A stretch of 64,000 bases of DNA from CAKZLS01 sp963771545 (GTDB taxonomy: Bacteria; Pseudomonadota; Alphaproteobacteria; Rhodospirillales; Defluviicoccaceae), in assembly GCA_963771545.1 (NCBI GenBank), contig CAVYTX010000003.1, positions 887,936 through 951,935 on the forward strand. Direction: 5' to 3'. The translations under genes were made by a program, and so were the position numbers. Positions 7,816-17,163 of the stretch are shown piece by piece (the stretch's first letter is position 1; the number at the start of each line of letters is the position of its first letter). The notes under the pieces were generated by a model. It worked only from the letters and a program-made list of their open reading frames with translations, did not search any database and was not told where the DNA came from.

Positions 7816-8352
7816 TCAGGGCCGAATCTCAATGGGCGTGCCTTCGGGCACGGCATCCCAGATCTCGTCGATTTCCCTATTGGTAACGGCGATGCAGCCC
7901 TCGGTCCAGTCCCAGCCCTTGCCATCGAAGCCGATAGCGCTCAGGTGATTCGGCTCCCCATGAATCATGATGGCTCCGCCAGGCGACACGCCCATGGCCT
8001 GGGCGCGCGCGCGATCGGTCTCGTTTGGATACGAGACGTGAATGGATCGATAAAAATTGCTCCGCGCGTTCCGCGTGTCGAGGGTGTACCACCCCTCGGG
8101 TGTCTTGCCGTCCCCTTGCTTGAGCTTTTTGCCGGATGGCGTGCGCCCAAGGGAAATGCGATAAGTCCGAAGGACCATGCCGCGGCGCAGAAGGTGCATG
8201 CGCCGCTTGCCTTTGAGAACCAGGACCTTGTCGACCGTAAAAGGGCGGAAAACCTCGGCGCGCACTTCCGCGCGCGATTGAGGCGGGCTAACGACGCATA
8301 TGGCGATGAGCAAAACGCCGAGCAAACCGAACAATGATAAGGATCTCAGCAC
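7816..8352 (-). CDS. L,D-transpeptidase (YkuD/ErfK family)
   Basis: 178 residues from GTG 8352, chosen because it has GGAG upstream and opens a signal peptide (LRSLSLFGLLGVLLIAICVV). The YkuD domain follows: KGKRRMHLLRRGMVLRTYRI, LGRTPSGKKLKQGDGKTPEG, MIHGEPNHLSAIGF with the conserved His, and WDWTEGCIAVTN with the catalytic Cys in a T-x-G-C setting. These periplasmic enzymes form 3-3 crosslinks in peptidoglycan or attach lipoproteins to it. The Lpp-like gene on the same strand immediately downstream makes attachment an attractive role, which is inference. Confidence 0.9.
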   Translation of the reverse strand: MLRSLSLFGLLGVLLIAICVVSPPQSRAEVRAEVFRPFTVDKVLVLKGKRRMHLLRRGMVLRTYRISLGRTPSGKKLKQGDGKTPEGWYTLDTRNARSNFYRSIHVSYPNETDRARAQAMGVSPGGAIMIHGEPNHLSAIGFDGKGWDWTEGCIAVTNREIDEIWDAVPEGTPIEIRP

Positions 8353-8579
8353 ACAACTCCCCGAATCAGTGGTTGAAAAACCAATGACACAACCTTTTGG
8401 CGAAATCAACCCCGTCGCCACCATCGCGGGCCGTTTTCAAGCATCTGTGGCCGCCAAAACACTCCGATAAGACCTTTTCGGGATTCGCCGATGCGAATTC
8501 ATCGCTTTCTCCGGCGCCTGGCGTTCGGCCAGTTTGTACCAAATATACCCATAAATTTTGGTAAACGGAAACATCGCCG

Positions 8580-10994
8580 GTGAGCATCCGAAATCTGGAC
8601 TTTCTCTTCAAGCCACGATCCGTGGCGCTGATCGGCGCGAGCAAGGACGACTCTTCGGTGGGCGCCGTGCTGGCCCACAATCTGTTCAATGCCGGCTTCG
8701 ACGGGGCGATCATGCCGGTCAATCCCAGGCACGCGGCGATCGAAGGGGTGCTGACTTGCCCGGATATCGAATCGCTTCCGATGGCGCCCGATCTCGCGGT
8801 CATCGCCACACCGCCGCCGGCGGTGCCGAGGTTGATTTCGGCTCTCGCGGAGCGCGGAACCAAGGCCGCGGTGGTGATCACGGCCGGTTTTGGCGAGGGT
8901 GGCGACGAAGCCGGCGGCGAGCTGCGGCAGGCGATGCTCGATGCCGCGCGCCCGCATATCCTTCGGATCGTCGGTCCCAACTGTCTTGGCATCACGGCGT
9001 CCCAGGCGGGCTTGAACGCGAGTTTCGCCCACATCCAACCGAAGCCGGGGAACCTCGCCTTTGTCGCCCAATCGGGAGCGGTGATGACCTCGGTCCTCGA
9101 TTGGGCGACGGCGCGGGGGATCGGGTTTTCGCATTTCGTGTCCCTCGGCGACATGAGTGACGTCGATTTTGGCGACATGCTCGATTATCTGGCGAACGAG
9201 CCGAAGGTGCGCGGGATCCTCCTCTACATCGAGGCCGTGACCCATGCGCGGAAGTTCATGTCGGCGGCGCGGGCGGCGGCCCGGATCAAGCCGGTGATCG
9301 TGGTCAAGTCGGGGCGTCATCCGGCGGCGGCCCGGGCGGCGGCCTCCCACACCGGCGCCCTGGCCGGGCGAGACGCCGTTTACGACGCCGCGTTCCGCCG
9401 CGCCGGAATGTTGCGGGTGTTGGATTTCGGCGGGCTGTTCGGCGCCGTCGAGACCCTGGCGCAAGGCCATGCGGCCAAGGGGGACCGGCTTGTCATTTTG
9501 ACCAATGGCGGCGGTGTGGAGGTGATGGCGACCGACGCGCTGATGGATTTCGGCGGGCGTCTCGCGGCGCTGTCCGCGGACACGATCTCGGCGCTCAACG
9601 CCATGCTGCCGCCCACGTGGTCCCATGGCAATCCGGTGGACATCATCGGCGACGCCTCGGGCGAACGCTACAAGAAGGCTTTGGAAATCCTTCTCAAGGA
9701 TCGCGGCGCCGACGCCGTCCTGGTTCTCAACTGCCCCGTCGCCGTGGCGTCGGGGACCGACGCGGCCCGCGCCGTGATCGACGCGGTGGCCGGGGGCAGG
9801 CACTGTGTCCTGACGAGCTGGCTGGGCGAGGAGGCGGCGCGCGAGCCCAGGCAACTGTTCTCCGAGCACGGTATCCCCAGCTATTTCACGCCCGAAAGGG
9901 CGGTCCGGGCCTTCATCGACATGGTGAACTACCGGCGCAACCAAGACGCGTTGACGCAGACCCCGGATTCGATCCCCGAGGCGTTCTCGCCGGACGGGGA
10001 GGCCGCGCGCGCGGTGATCGCCGGCGTGCTGGAGGATGGCCGCGAATGGCTCACCGAACCCGAGGCCAAGTCCGTGCTAAGCGCCTACGACATTCCCGTG
10101 GTTCCGACTCACGTCGTCAAGGACCCCGAAGAGGCCGCGAAACAGGCCGCCAAATTGACCGGACCAGTGGCCCTGAAGATATTGTCCCGGGATATCTCCC
10201 ATAAATCGGACGTGGGCGGGGTGGCGCTTGACCTTCAGACGCCGGCGGCGGTGTGCGAGGCCGCCGAGGCGATGCTCCAGCGGGTGAGCGCGAAGATGGC
10301 GGACGCGCGCGTCGACGGCTTCACGGTCCAGCCCATGGTGAAGCGGCCGGACGGCTTCGAACTGATCGTCGGCGTGATCGATGATCATCAGTTCGGTCCG
10401 GTCATCCTGTTCGGCCACGGCGGAACGGCGGTGGAGGTGGTCGAGGATACGGCGCTGGCGCTGCCGCCGCTCAACATGCATCTGGCCCAGGAGGTGATTT
10501 CGCGGACCCGGGTGTCGCGCCTCCTCCAAGGTTGCCGGGCGACCCCCGCCGCGGCGATGGACGACATCGCGATGACGCTGATCAAGGTTTCGCAACTGAT
10601 CATCGACATTGGGCAGGTCACCGAACTGGACATCAATCCGCTGCTGGCGGACGAGTTCGGCGTCGTCGCCCTGGACACGCGTATCCGGGTGCGCGCGACG
10701 GACGAACCGGCCACCCGCCGCCTCGCCATCCGACCGTATCCGAAGGAACTGGAAGAGACCATAACCGTGCCCGACGGGCGAAGCTTCCTGCTGCGTCCCG
10801 TCCGGCCGGAGGACGAGCCGGCGGCTCAGCGCCTGTTCGCGCAGATGACGCCGGAAGATTTCCGAATGCGATTCTTCGCGCCCCAGAAGTCCCTGAGCCA
10901 CACGATGGCGGCGCGGATGACGCAAATCGACTACGACCGGGAAATGGCGCTCGTTCTGGCCGAGCCGGGCATGCCGGGACAATCCGAGATATAG
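8580..10994 (+). pseudogene. Acyl-CoA synthetase (NDP-forming)/GNAT fusion, copy 1, 5' part split by an IS
   Basis: The first 804 codons (GTG start) of a Pat-like protein: CoA-binding domain (about 1-140, RSVALIGASKDDSSVGAVLA), ligase domains with RAAASHTGALAGRDAVYDAA, which keeps the His phosphorylated in NDP-forming acyl-CoA synthetases, an ATP-grasp domain (about 480-700, ALKILSRDISHKSDVGGVAL) and the start of a GNAT domain (FLLRPVRPEDEPAAQRLFAQ). An IS1595-type element at 10991-12029 breaks the GNAT domain and supplies a TAG stop. Removing the element and one target duplication restores 892 codons in frame. Fused proteins of this type acetylate lysines of metabolic enzymes or make acyl-CoA. 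Confidence 0.9.
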
Positions 10995-12029
10995 GGTATC
11001 CACTTCGCTCTCGTAAGGTCTAGATTTGGGTGTGACCGTTGAGCTTTCCGCCCACGAGCGTCTTGTATGGCACGGGTTGCAGTTGCGCGGCTTGCTGGAG
11101 AAGACGGTAGAACAAGAGGCCGCGAGCTTTCGATCGGCGACGGTTGAAACGGAATGTAAATTCGTCGAGGTAGTAGTCGAGCTGGGAGGAACGGATGGCC
11201 CCATGGTGAATTCCCAGCCACCACCGATCGAAGAGAGCGGCAACGCGGTGAACACGAGGCATGACGATATGGGCTGGGTCGCCGCTGGCGGAAATGTTCT
11301 TCGGCAGGTGTTCGAAGCCGACGTCCGTGAGACCGTTGTAGGCTCGCCAGCCGTCGGTTCGAACCGTCGCACCTGGGCATACGGACGTTTGGACGAACGG
11401 AACGAGGCTCTCGGCAGATACGTCTCGGACACACGCCATGCGGATACGACCGGTGCCCCGCCCGCGGATTTCAGCGGCCATCGCGACAATCGATTTTTTC
11501 TTTGTTTTGCGACCGATAACGCCAGTCTCATGGCCGCCAACGTAGGTTTCGTCAACCTCAACATCGCCCTCCAGAAGGTCTCTGCCCGGGCGAACCATGG
11601 CGCGGCGAAGCTTATGAAGCCACGCCCAAGCCGTCTGGTAGCTGCCAAGGCCAAGGATCCTCTGCACCCCCAGGGCACTGACCCCATGCTTCTGATTCGT
11701 CACGTACCACATCGCCTGGAACCAGAGCCGCAACGGCTTCCGCGTTCCCTCGAAAACCGTCCCCGCCGTCGGCGATGTTTGGCGATCGCATCCACCGCAT
11801 CGAAGCTGGCCCCGGGCCGTCGTCCATGCCACCGTCGCCCCGCAGGCCGGACAGCGGAAACCTTCCGGCCAACGAACACGCCGAAGATAATCCGCACAGG
11901 CGGTCTCGGAAGAAAACCACTCATCGAATTGCTGAAGCGTGCGTGGATAGTCGATGCCGCCAACGGGATGGGCTGCTTGCTCGGCCATCCCCACATATTG
12001 TCATTACGAGAGCGAAGTGGATACCCTGT
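10991..12029 (-). mobile_element. IS1595-family insertion sequence inside the synthetase/GNAT gene
   Basis: A 1,039-bp element bounded by an exact 8-bp target duplication TCCGAGAT (10983-10990 and 12030-12037). Its ends are near-perfect inverted repeats: 23 identical bases at 10994-11016 and 12004-12026, plus the outer triplets ATA on the left and TGT on the right (its complement ACA matches ATA at two of three positions). It carries one intact transposase on the minus strand. The exact duplication and complete ends indicate a recent insertion. Confidence 0.93.
11020..11994 (-). CDS. IS1595-family transposase
   Basis: 324 residues, full length. An N-terminal zinc ribbon (RCPACGATVAW, then LRCGGCDRQTS) is followed by a helical region and the DDE-type catalytic core with the family signature EVDETYVGGHE, then RTDGWRAYNGL, then the late acidic region YYLDEFTFRFNRRRS. 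It fills the element between the inverted repeats with no sign of damage, so it should be functional. Confidence 0.95.
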   Translation of the reverse strand: MGMAEQAAHPVGGIDYPRTLQQFDEWFSSETACADYLRRVRWPEGFRCPACGATVAWTTARGQLRCGGCDRQTSPTAGTVFEGTRKPLRLWFQAMWYVTNQKHGVSALGVQRILGLGSYQTAWAWLHKLRRAMVRPGRDLLEGDVEVDETYVGGHETGVIGRKTKKKSIVAMAAEIRGRGTGRIRMACVRDVSAESLVPFVQTSVCPGATVRTDGWRAYNGLTDVGFEHLPKNISASGDPAHIVMPRVHRVAALFDRWWLGIHHGAIRSSQLDYYLDEFTFRFNRRRSKARGLLFYRLLQQAAQLQPVPYKTLVGGKLNGHTQI

Positions 12030-12305
12030 TCCGAGATTTATGGCGGGGTGCGTATCGTCGCCGATCCGGACGGCGAGAAGGCGGAGTACGCCATCACGGT
12101 GCGGAGCGACATGGGGGGCCATGGCCTCGGGCCGCTGCTGATGCAACGGATCATCGACTATGCCCGCGGCCGGGGCATTCGGGAGATCTTCGGCGAAGTG
12201 CTGCGGGAGAACAAACGCATGCTCAAGGTCTGCGATCAGTTCGCGTTTTCGCGCACGACCAACCCGGACGATCCAAGCGTCATCGACGTCCGGCTGACCC
12301 TGTAG
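12030..12305 (+). pseudogene. Synthetase/GNAT fusion copy 1, 3' part after the IS
   Basis: The detached C-terminus of the GNAT domain. It resumes at the second copy of the target duplication and reads EIYGGVRIVADPDGEKAEYA, then SDMGGHGLGPLLMQRIIDYA (acetyl-CoA-binding motif), ending in VIDVRLTL. It matches the C-terminus of copy 2 almost residue for residue. It has no start of its own and should not be expressed alone. Confidence 0.85.
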
Positions 12306-12321
12306 GCGCAACCCGACGGCA

Positions 12322-12532
12322 TCAAATGACCTTACGAGCCCGCAACCGGTCTCGTTCCTCGGCGTCCAGGCCGAGCACCTCTTTCAGCACGGCGTCGGTG
12401 TGCTCGCCCAGAAGCGGGGGTAGATGGTGGTATGTCACCGGCGTCTCCGAGAACTTGATGGGGTTGCCGATCAGCCGGACCCCGCCCCCGGCGAGCGGAT
12501 GATGCATGGAGATCTCCATGTTCCGGTGCCGG
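12322..12532 (-). pseudogene. C-terminal remnant of a duplicated CaiB-type CoA-transferase
   Basis: About 70 codons on the minus strand match the C-terminus of the CoA-transferase at 15413 (MEISMHHPLAG, RLIGNPIKFSETPVTY, LLGEHTDAVL). The match stops abruptly near 12532, where unrelated DNA begins. The rest of the gene has been deleted. Its convergent position behind synthetase copy 1 mirrors the intact pair at copy 2, so this is the second half of a tandem duplication. Confidence 0.8.
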
Positions 12533-12697
12533 TGATCCCCATAACACGGTAAAGGTAAACGCTGAATTGACATCAACGAAACCAACGGGACGTTTCCCGG
12601 TGTTAGCCGACATGAGATCATCGAATTGTCCGATGCCCGGCGACCGGCTAGCTTGCAACGATATTGCCATAAGTTTCGGTAAAGGGAACCATCGGCG

Positions 12698-15389
12698 ATG
12701 AGCACTCGAAACCTGGACTTTCTCTTCAGGCCACGATCCGTGGCGCTGATCGGCGCGAGCAAGGAACGATACTCGGTGGGCGCCGTGCTGGCTCACAATC
12801 TATTCAACTCTGGGTTCGATGGGCCGGTGATGCCTGTCAATCCCAAGCACACGGCCATCGAGGGGGTGCTAACCTATGCGAATATCGATGCGCTGCCGAT
12901 GGCGCCCGAGCTTGCGGTCATCGCCACTCCGCCGCCGGCCATTCCGGGGCTAATCTCGGCTCTGGCGGAGCGTGGAACCAGGGCCGCGGTCGTGATCACC
13001 GCCGGCTTTGGCGAGGGTAACGGCGAAGCCGGCGGAGAGCTGCGCCAGGCGATGCTCGATGCCGCGCGCCCGCATATCCTTCGGATCGTCGGTCCCAATT
13101 GCCTTGGTATCACGGCATCGGAGGTGGGCTTGAACGCGAGTTTCGCCCACATCCAACCGAAGGCGGGCAACCTGGCCTTCATCGCCCAGTCGGGAGCGGT
13201 GATGACCGCGGTGCTCGACTGGGCGACGGCGCGGGGAATCGGTTTTTCCCACTTCGTGTCTCTTGGCGACATGAGCGACGTCGATTTCGGCGATATGCTG
13301 GATTATCTGGCGAACGAGCCGAAGGTACGCGGGATCCTGCTCTACATCGAGGTCGTGACCCATGCGCGAAAGTTCATGTCGGCGGCGCGGGCGGCGGCCC
13401 GGATCAAGCCGGTGATCGTGGTCAAATCGGGCCGCCATCCGGCCTCGGCCCGGGCGGCGGCCTCCCACACCGGCGCCCTGGCCGGGCGCGATGCTGTTTA
13501 CGATGCCGCGTTCCGCCGCGCCGGCATGTTGCGGGCTATGGATATCGACGGATTGTTCGACGCCGTCGAGACCCTGGCACAGGGAGGTTCGGCCAAGGGG
13601 GACCGGCTTGTCATTTTGACCAATGGCGGCGGGGTGGGGGTGATGGCGACCGACGCGCTGATGGATTTCGGCGGGCGTCTCGCGGAGCTTTCGGAAGACA
13701 CCATTGAGGCTCTCAACGCGGTGCTGCCGTCTATGTGGTCCCATGGCAATCCGGTGGACATCGTCGGCGACACCTCGGGCAAACACTACAAGGAACGCTA
13801 CATGAAGGCGTTGGAAATCCTTTTGGAGGATCGTGGCGCCGATGCCGTCCTGGTTCTGCACTGCCCCGTCGCCGTGGCTTCCGGGACGGAGGCGGCCGGC
13901 ACCGTAATCGACGCGGTGACCGAAAAGAAGTGCTGTGTCTTGACGAGTTGGTTGGGCGAGGAGGCGGCGCGCGAGCCGCGGCGGATGTTTTCCGAGCACG
14001 GTATTCCAAGTTATCTCACGCCCGAGCGAGCGGTCCGGGCCTTCATGGACATGGTGAACTACCGGCGTAATCAGCTGGCGTTGACGCAGACCCCCGAACT
14101 CGATCCCCGAGGCGTTCTCGCCGGATGTGGAGGCCGCGCGGGCGGTGATCGCCGCCGTGCTGGAGGATGGCCGCGAATGGCTCACCGAATTCGAGGCCAG
14201 GTCCGTGCTAAGCGCCTACGACATTCCCGTGGTCCCCGCGCATGTCGTCAAGGCCCCCGAAGATGCCGCGAAACAGGCCGCTGAACTGGCTGGGCCGGTG
14301 GCTCTGAAGATCTTGTCCAGGGACATCTCCCATAAATCGGACGTTGGCGGGGTGGCGCTTGATCTCCAGACGCCGGGGGCCGTGCGCGCGGCCGCGGAGG
14401 CAATGCTCCTGCATGTGACCACCAAGAAACCGGAGGCGCGCGTGGACGGCTTCATGGTCCAGCCGATGGTGAGACGGCCGGATGGCTTCGAGTTGATCGT
14501 CGGTGTGATCGACGATCAGCAGTTCGGTCCGGTCATCTTGTTCGGCCATGGCGGAACGGCGGTGGAAGTGGTCGAGGATACCGCGCTGGCGCTGCCGCCG
14601 CTGAACATGCATCTAGCCCGGGAGGTGATGTCGCGGACCCGGGTGTCGCAGCTCCTCCAAGGTTTCGGGGCGACGCCCGCCGCCGCGCTGGACGACATCG
14701 CCTTGACGCTGATCAAGGTCTCGCAACTGATCGTCGACATCGGCCAGGTGAGCGAACTGGAGATCAATCCGCTGCTGGCGGGCGAGTTCGGCGTCATCGC
14801 CCTCGATACGCGTCTGCGGGTGCGCGCGACGGATCAACCGGCGACCAGCCGCCTCGCCATCCGTCCGTACCCGAAGGAGCTGGAAGAGATCATAAACGTG
14901 CCCGACGGGCGAAGGTTCCTGCTGCGTCCCGTCCGGCCGGAGGACGAACCGGAAGTTCGCCGCCTGTTCGCGCAAATGTCGCCGGAAGATATCCGCATGC
15001 GGTTCTTCGTTCCCCAAGAATGCTTGAGCCACACGACGGCGGCGCGGATGACGCAAATCGACTACGACCGGGAAATGGCGCTTGTTCTGGCCGAGCCGGG
15101 CGCGCCGGGACAATCCGAGATCTTTGGCGGGGTGCGTATCGCCGCCGATCCGGACGGCGAGAGGGCGGAGTACGCCATTTCGGTGCGGAGCGACATGGGG
15201 GGCCATGGCCTCGGGCCGCTCTTGTTGCAGCGGATTATCGACTACGCCCGCGGCCGAGGCATTCGGGAGATCTTCGGCGAAGTGCTGCGGGAGAACAAAC
15301 GCATGCTCAAGGTCTGCGATCAGTTCGCGTTTTCGCGCACGACCAACCCGGACGATCCAAGCGTCATCGACGTCCGGCTGACCCTGTAG
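12698..15389 (+). pseudogene. Acyl-CoA synthetase (NDP-forming)/GNAT fusion, copy 2, frameshifted
   Basis: Same domain order as copy 1: CoA-binding (MSTRNLDFLFRPRSVALIGA), ligase with AASHTGALAGRDAVYDAAFR carrying the active-site His, ATP-grasp and GNAT to VIDVRLTL. Frame one runs 12698 to about 14095. A single extra base near CAGACCCCCGAACTCG (copy 1 has CAGACCCCGGATTCG) then shifts the frame, and the rest is read in another frame to 15389. With that base removed the gene has 896 codons. It is either inactivated or carries a sequencing error. About 40 bp before the start (CATAAGTTTCGGTAAAGGG) also match the region before copy 1. Confidence 0.88.
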
Positions 15390-15412
15390 GCGCAACCCGC
15401 CCGCAACGACTA

Positions 15413-16816
15413 TTATATGACCTTGTTGGCTCTCAAACGGTTTCGTTCGTCGGCGTCCAGGCCGAGAACTTCTTCCAGCACGGCGTCGGTGTGCTCGCCC
15501 AGCAGGGGCGGCGGCAGGCGGTATGTCACCGGCGTCTCCGAAAACTTGATGGGATTGCCGATCAGCCGGGCTTCGCTCCCGGCGAGCGGATGGTGCATGG
15601 AGATTTCCATGTCCCGATGGCGGATCTGAGGGTCGGCGAACACTTGATCGAGGCTGTTGACGGGGCCGCAGGGAACGTTGACGGCCTCCAGCCCCTCGAG
15701 CCAATGACGGACGGTCCGTTCGCGGATGATGCGCTCGATAATCGCCGCCAGGGTCGCGCGGTTCCGCACCCTTTGCCGGTTGGTGGCGAAATCCGGGTCC
15801 TCGGCCAATTGGGGGTTTCCGGCGAACACGCAGAACCGGCGGAATTGGGCGTCGTTGCCCACCGCCACAATGATGTAGCCGTCGGACGCCTCGAACGCCT
15901 GATAGGGGACGATGTTGGGATGGGCATTGCCCAGCCGCCCCGGCGCCGTCCCCGACGTCAGATAGTTCAGCCCCTGGTTCATGAGCCAGGCGACCTGGGT
16001 GTCGAGAAGGCCGAGATCGATGTGCTGGCCTTGCCCGGTGGCGTCGCGATGGCGAACGGCGCCGAGAATTGCGACCGCCGCGTAAAGCCCGCAGACGATG
16101 TCCGCCACCGCCACGCCCACCTTGATCGGCGGACCGTCGGCCTCGCCGGTGATGCTCATCACGCCGCCCATGCCCTGGATCAGAAAATCGTAGCCGGGAC
16201 GGGGAGCGTATGGCCCGGTCTGGCCAAACCCGGAAATGGAACAGTAGACCAATCGGGGCGCGTCGGCGCTCAGATCGTCATAGGCGAGCCCCCAGCCCGC
16301 CATCTGCCCAACCTTGTAGTTTTCCAAAAGAACGTCGGAGTTGCGCGCCATCCGGCGCACGAGTTCCTGCCCCTCGGAATTGCCGAGGTCGATGGTCACC
16401 GAGCGCTTGTTACGATTGGTGCTGAGATAGTAGGCGCTTTCGGTCGTGTCGGCGCCGTCGGCGTCCTTGAGGTAGGGGGGGCCCCAGGCGCGCGTGTCGT
16501 CCCCCATTTCCGGTCGTTCCACCTTGATCACGTCCGCTCCCAGGTCGCCGAGGAGCTGGGTGGCGCATGGACCGGCGAGAATGCGGCTAAGGTCGAGAAC
16601 GCGGAGGCCCGCGAGGGGACCGGGGACAAGTGGCCCAGGGACAAGAGGCCCAGCGGTAAGGACTAGGGCCCAGCGGTAAGGGGCCCAGCGGTAAGGGGCC
16701 CAGCGGTAAGGGGCCCAGCGGTAAGGGGCCCAGCGGTAAGAGGCATTGCATCGTCTCCGATGTTGACGGCGGTTTACGGGGCGGCCGGACGCCGAACAGG
16801 CAAAAGATCCGGCCAT
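15413..16816 (-). CDS. CaiB/BaiF family (class III) CoA-transferase with a repeat-disrupted start
   Basis: The enzyme body begins at PLAGLRVLDLSRILAGP and has family features GADVIKVERPEMGDDTRAWG, YYLSTNRNKRSVTIDL (N and K of the CoA site) and GYDFLIQGMGGVMSITGE, ending RANKVI. Members move CoA between carboxylic acids through a catalytic Asp. The start is doubtful. The natural ATG (16744-16746) has GGAG eight bases upstream, but it reads through five LTAGP repeats into a TAG at 16663-16665, because a 5-bp GACTA block breaks the repeat frame. The open frame can only start upstream, at ATG 16816 or TTG 16828, giving an odd YRWAP repeat leader. Confidence 0.75.
   Translation of the reverse strand: MAGSFACSASGRPVNRRQHRRRCNASYRWAPYRWAPYRWAPYRWAPYRWALVLTAGPLVPGPLVPGPLAGLRVLDLSRILAGPCATQLLGDLGADVIKVERPEMGDDTRAWGPPYLKDADGADTTESAYYLSTNRNKRSVTIDLGNSEGQELVRRMARNSDVLLENYKVGQMAGWGLAYDDLSADAPRLVYCSISGFGQTGPYAPRPGYDFLIQGMGGVMSITGEADGPPIKVGVAVADIVCGLYAAVAILGAVRHRDATGQGQHIDLGLLDTQVAWLMNQGLNYLTSGTAPGRLGNAHPNIVPYQAFEASDGYIIVAVGNDAQFRRFCVFAGNPQLAEDPDFATNRQRVRNRATLAAIIERIIRERTVRHWLEGLEAVNVPCGPVNSLDQVFADPQIRHRDMEISMHHPLAGSEARLIGNPIKFSETPVTYRLPPPLLGEHTDAVLEEVLGLDADERNRLRANKVI
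16616..16740. repeat. 15-bp minisatellite at the start of the CoA-transferase gene
   Basis: Five perfect copies of GGGCCCAGCGGTAAG (16666-16740), a 5-bp GACTA block (16661-16665), then three more diverged 15-bp units (16646-16660, 16631-16645, 16616-16630). On the minus strand each unit encodes five residues (LTAGP or YRWAP depending on frame). Gain or loss of 15-bp units keeps the frame, but the 5-bp block changes it. Confidence 0.9.
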
Positions 16817-16829
16817 GCTTTCTTGCAAT

Positions 16830-17163
16830 ATCAGATATTGACCGCCAATGGTTTTTCGCTTTTTTCGCGATTGCGAACAGGTTGAAGGGGTTAACGGTCA
16901 CGATCGGGGCGTCCAATGCAGGTTTTGTTTTGACACTCTCTATAAACGGTCTTATTTTCGGCGATCTTTCGGGGGGATATTCTCCCAGGACACGGACAAA
17001 ACATACTCGTTGAGCCTTGATGTCGCGTGTTTGTGCAATGCGGCAACGGTGCGATATCAAAACGAGCAGTAATTAAATCGCCGGCGGTTTCGTGCCGCTG
17101 GCAGGGTGGGGAACGTGGAGCTCGGCACGACCGAATGCTCCCGAGTGAGGACCATGACCAACC
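16830..17163. promoter_or_regulatory. Gap before the Na+-decarboxylase operon
   Basis: About 330 bp without a convincing gene between divergent transcription units. The composition is less GC-rich than neighbours. It must hold the promoter of the decarboxylase operon, but no clear -35/-10 pair, operator or riboswitch could be picked out by eye. The bases just before ATG 17164 (GAGTGAGGACC) give a weak ribosome site. Confidence 0.4.

Noticed and set aside
16848..17072. 74-codon frame MVFRFFRDCEQVEGVNG before the decarboxylase operon
   Set aside because: Irregular composition, no ribosome site, no recognisable fold; more likely upstream regulatory DNA.
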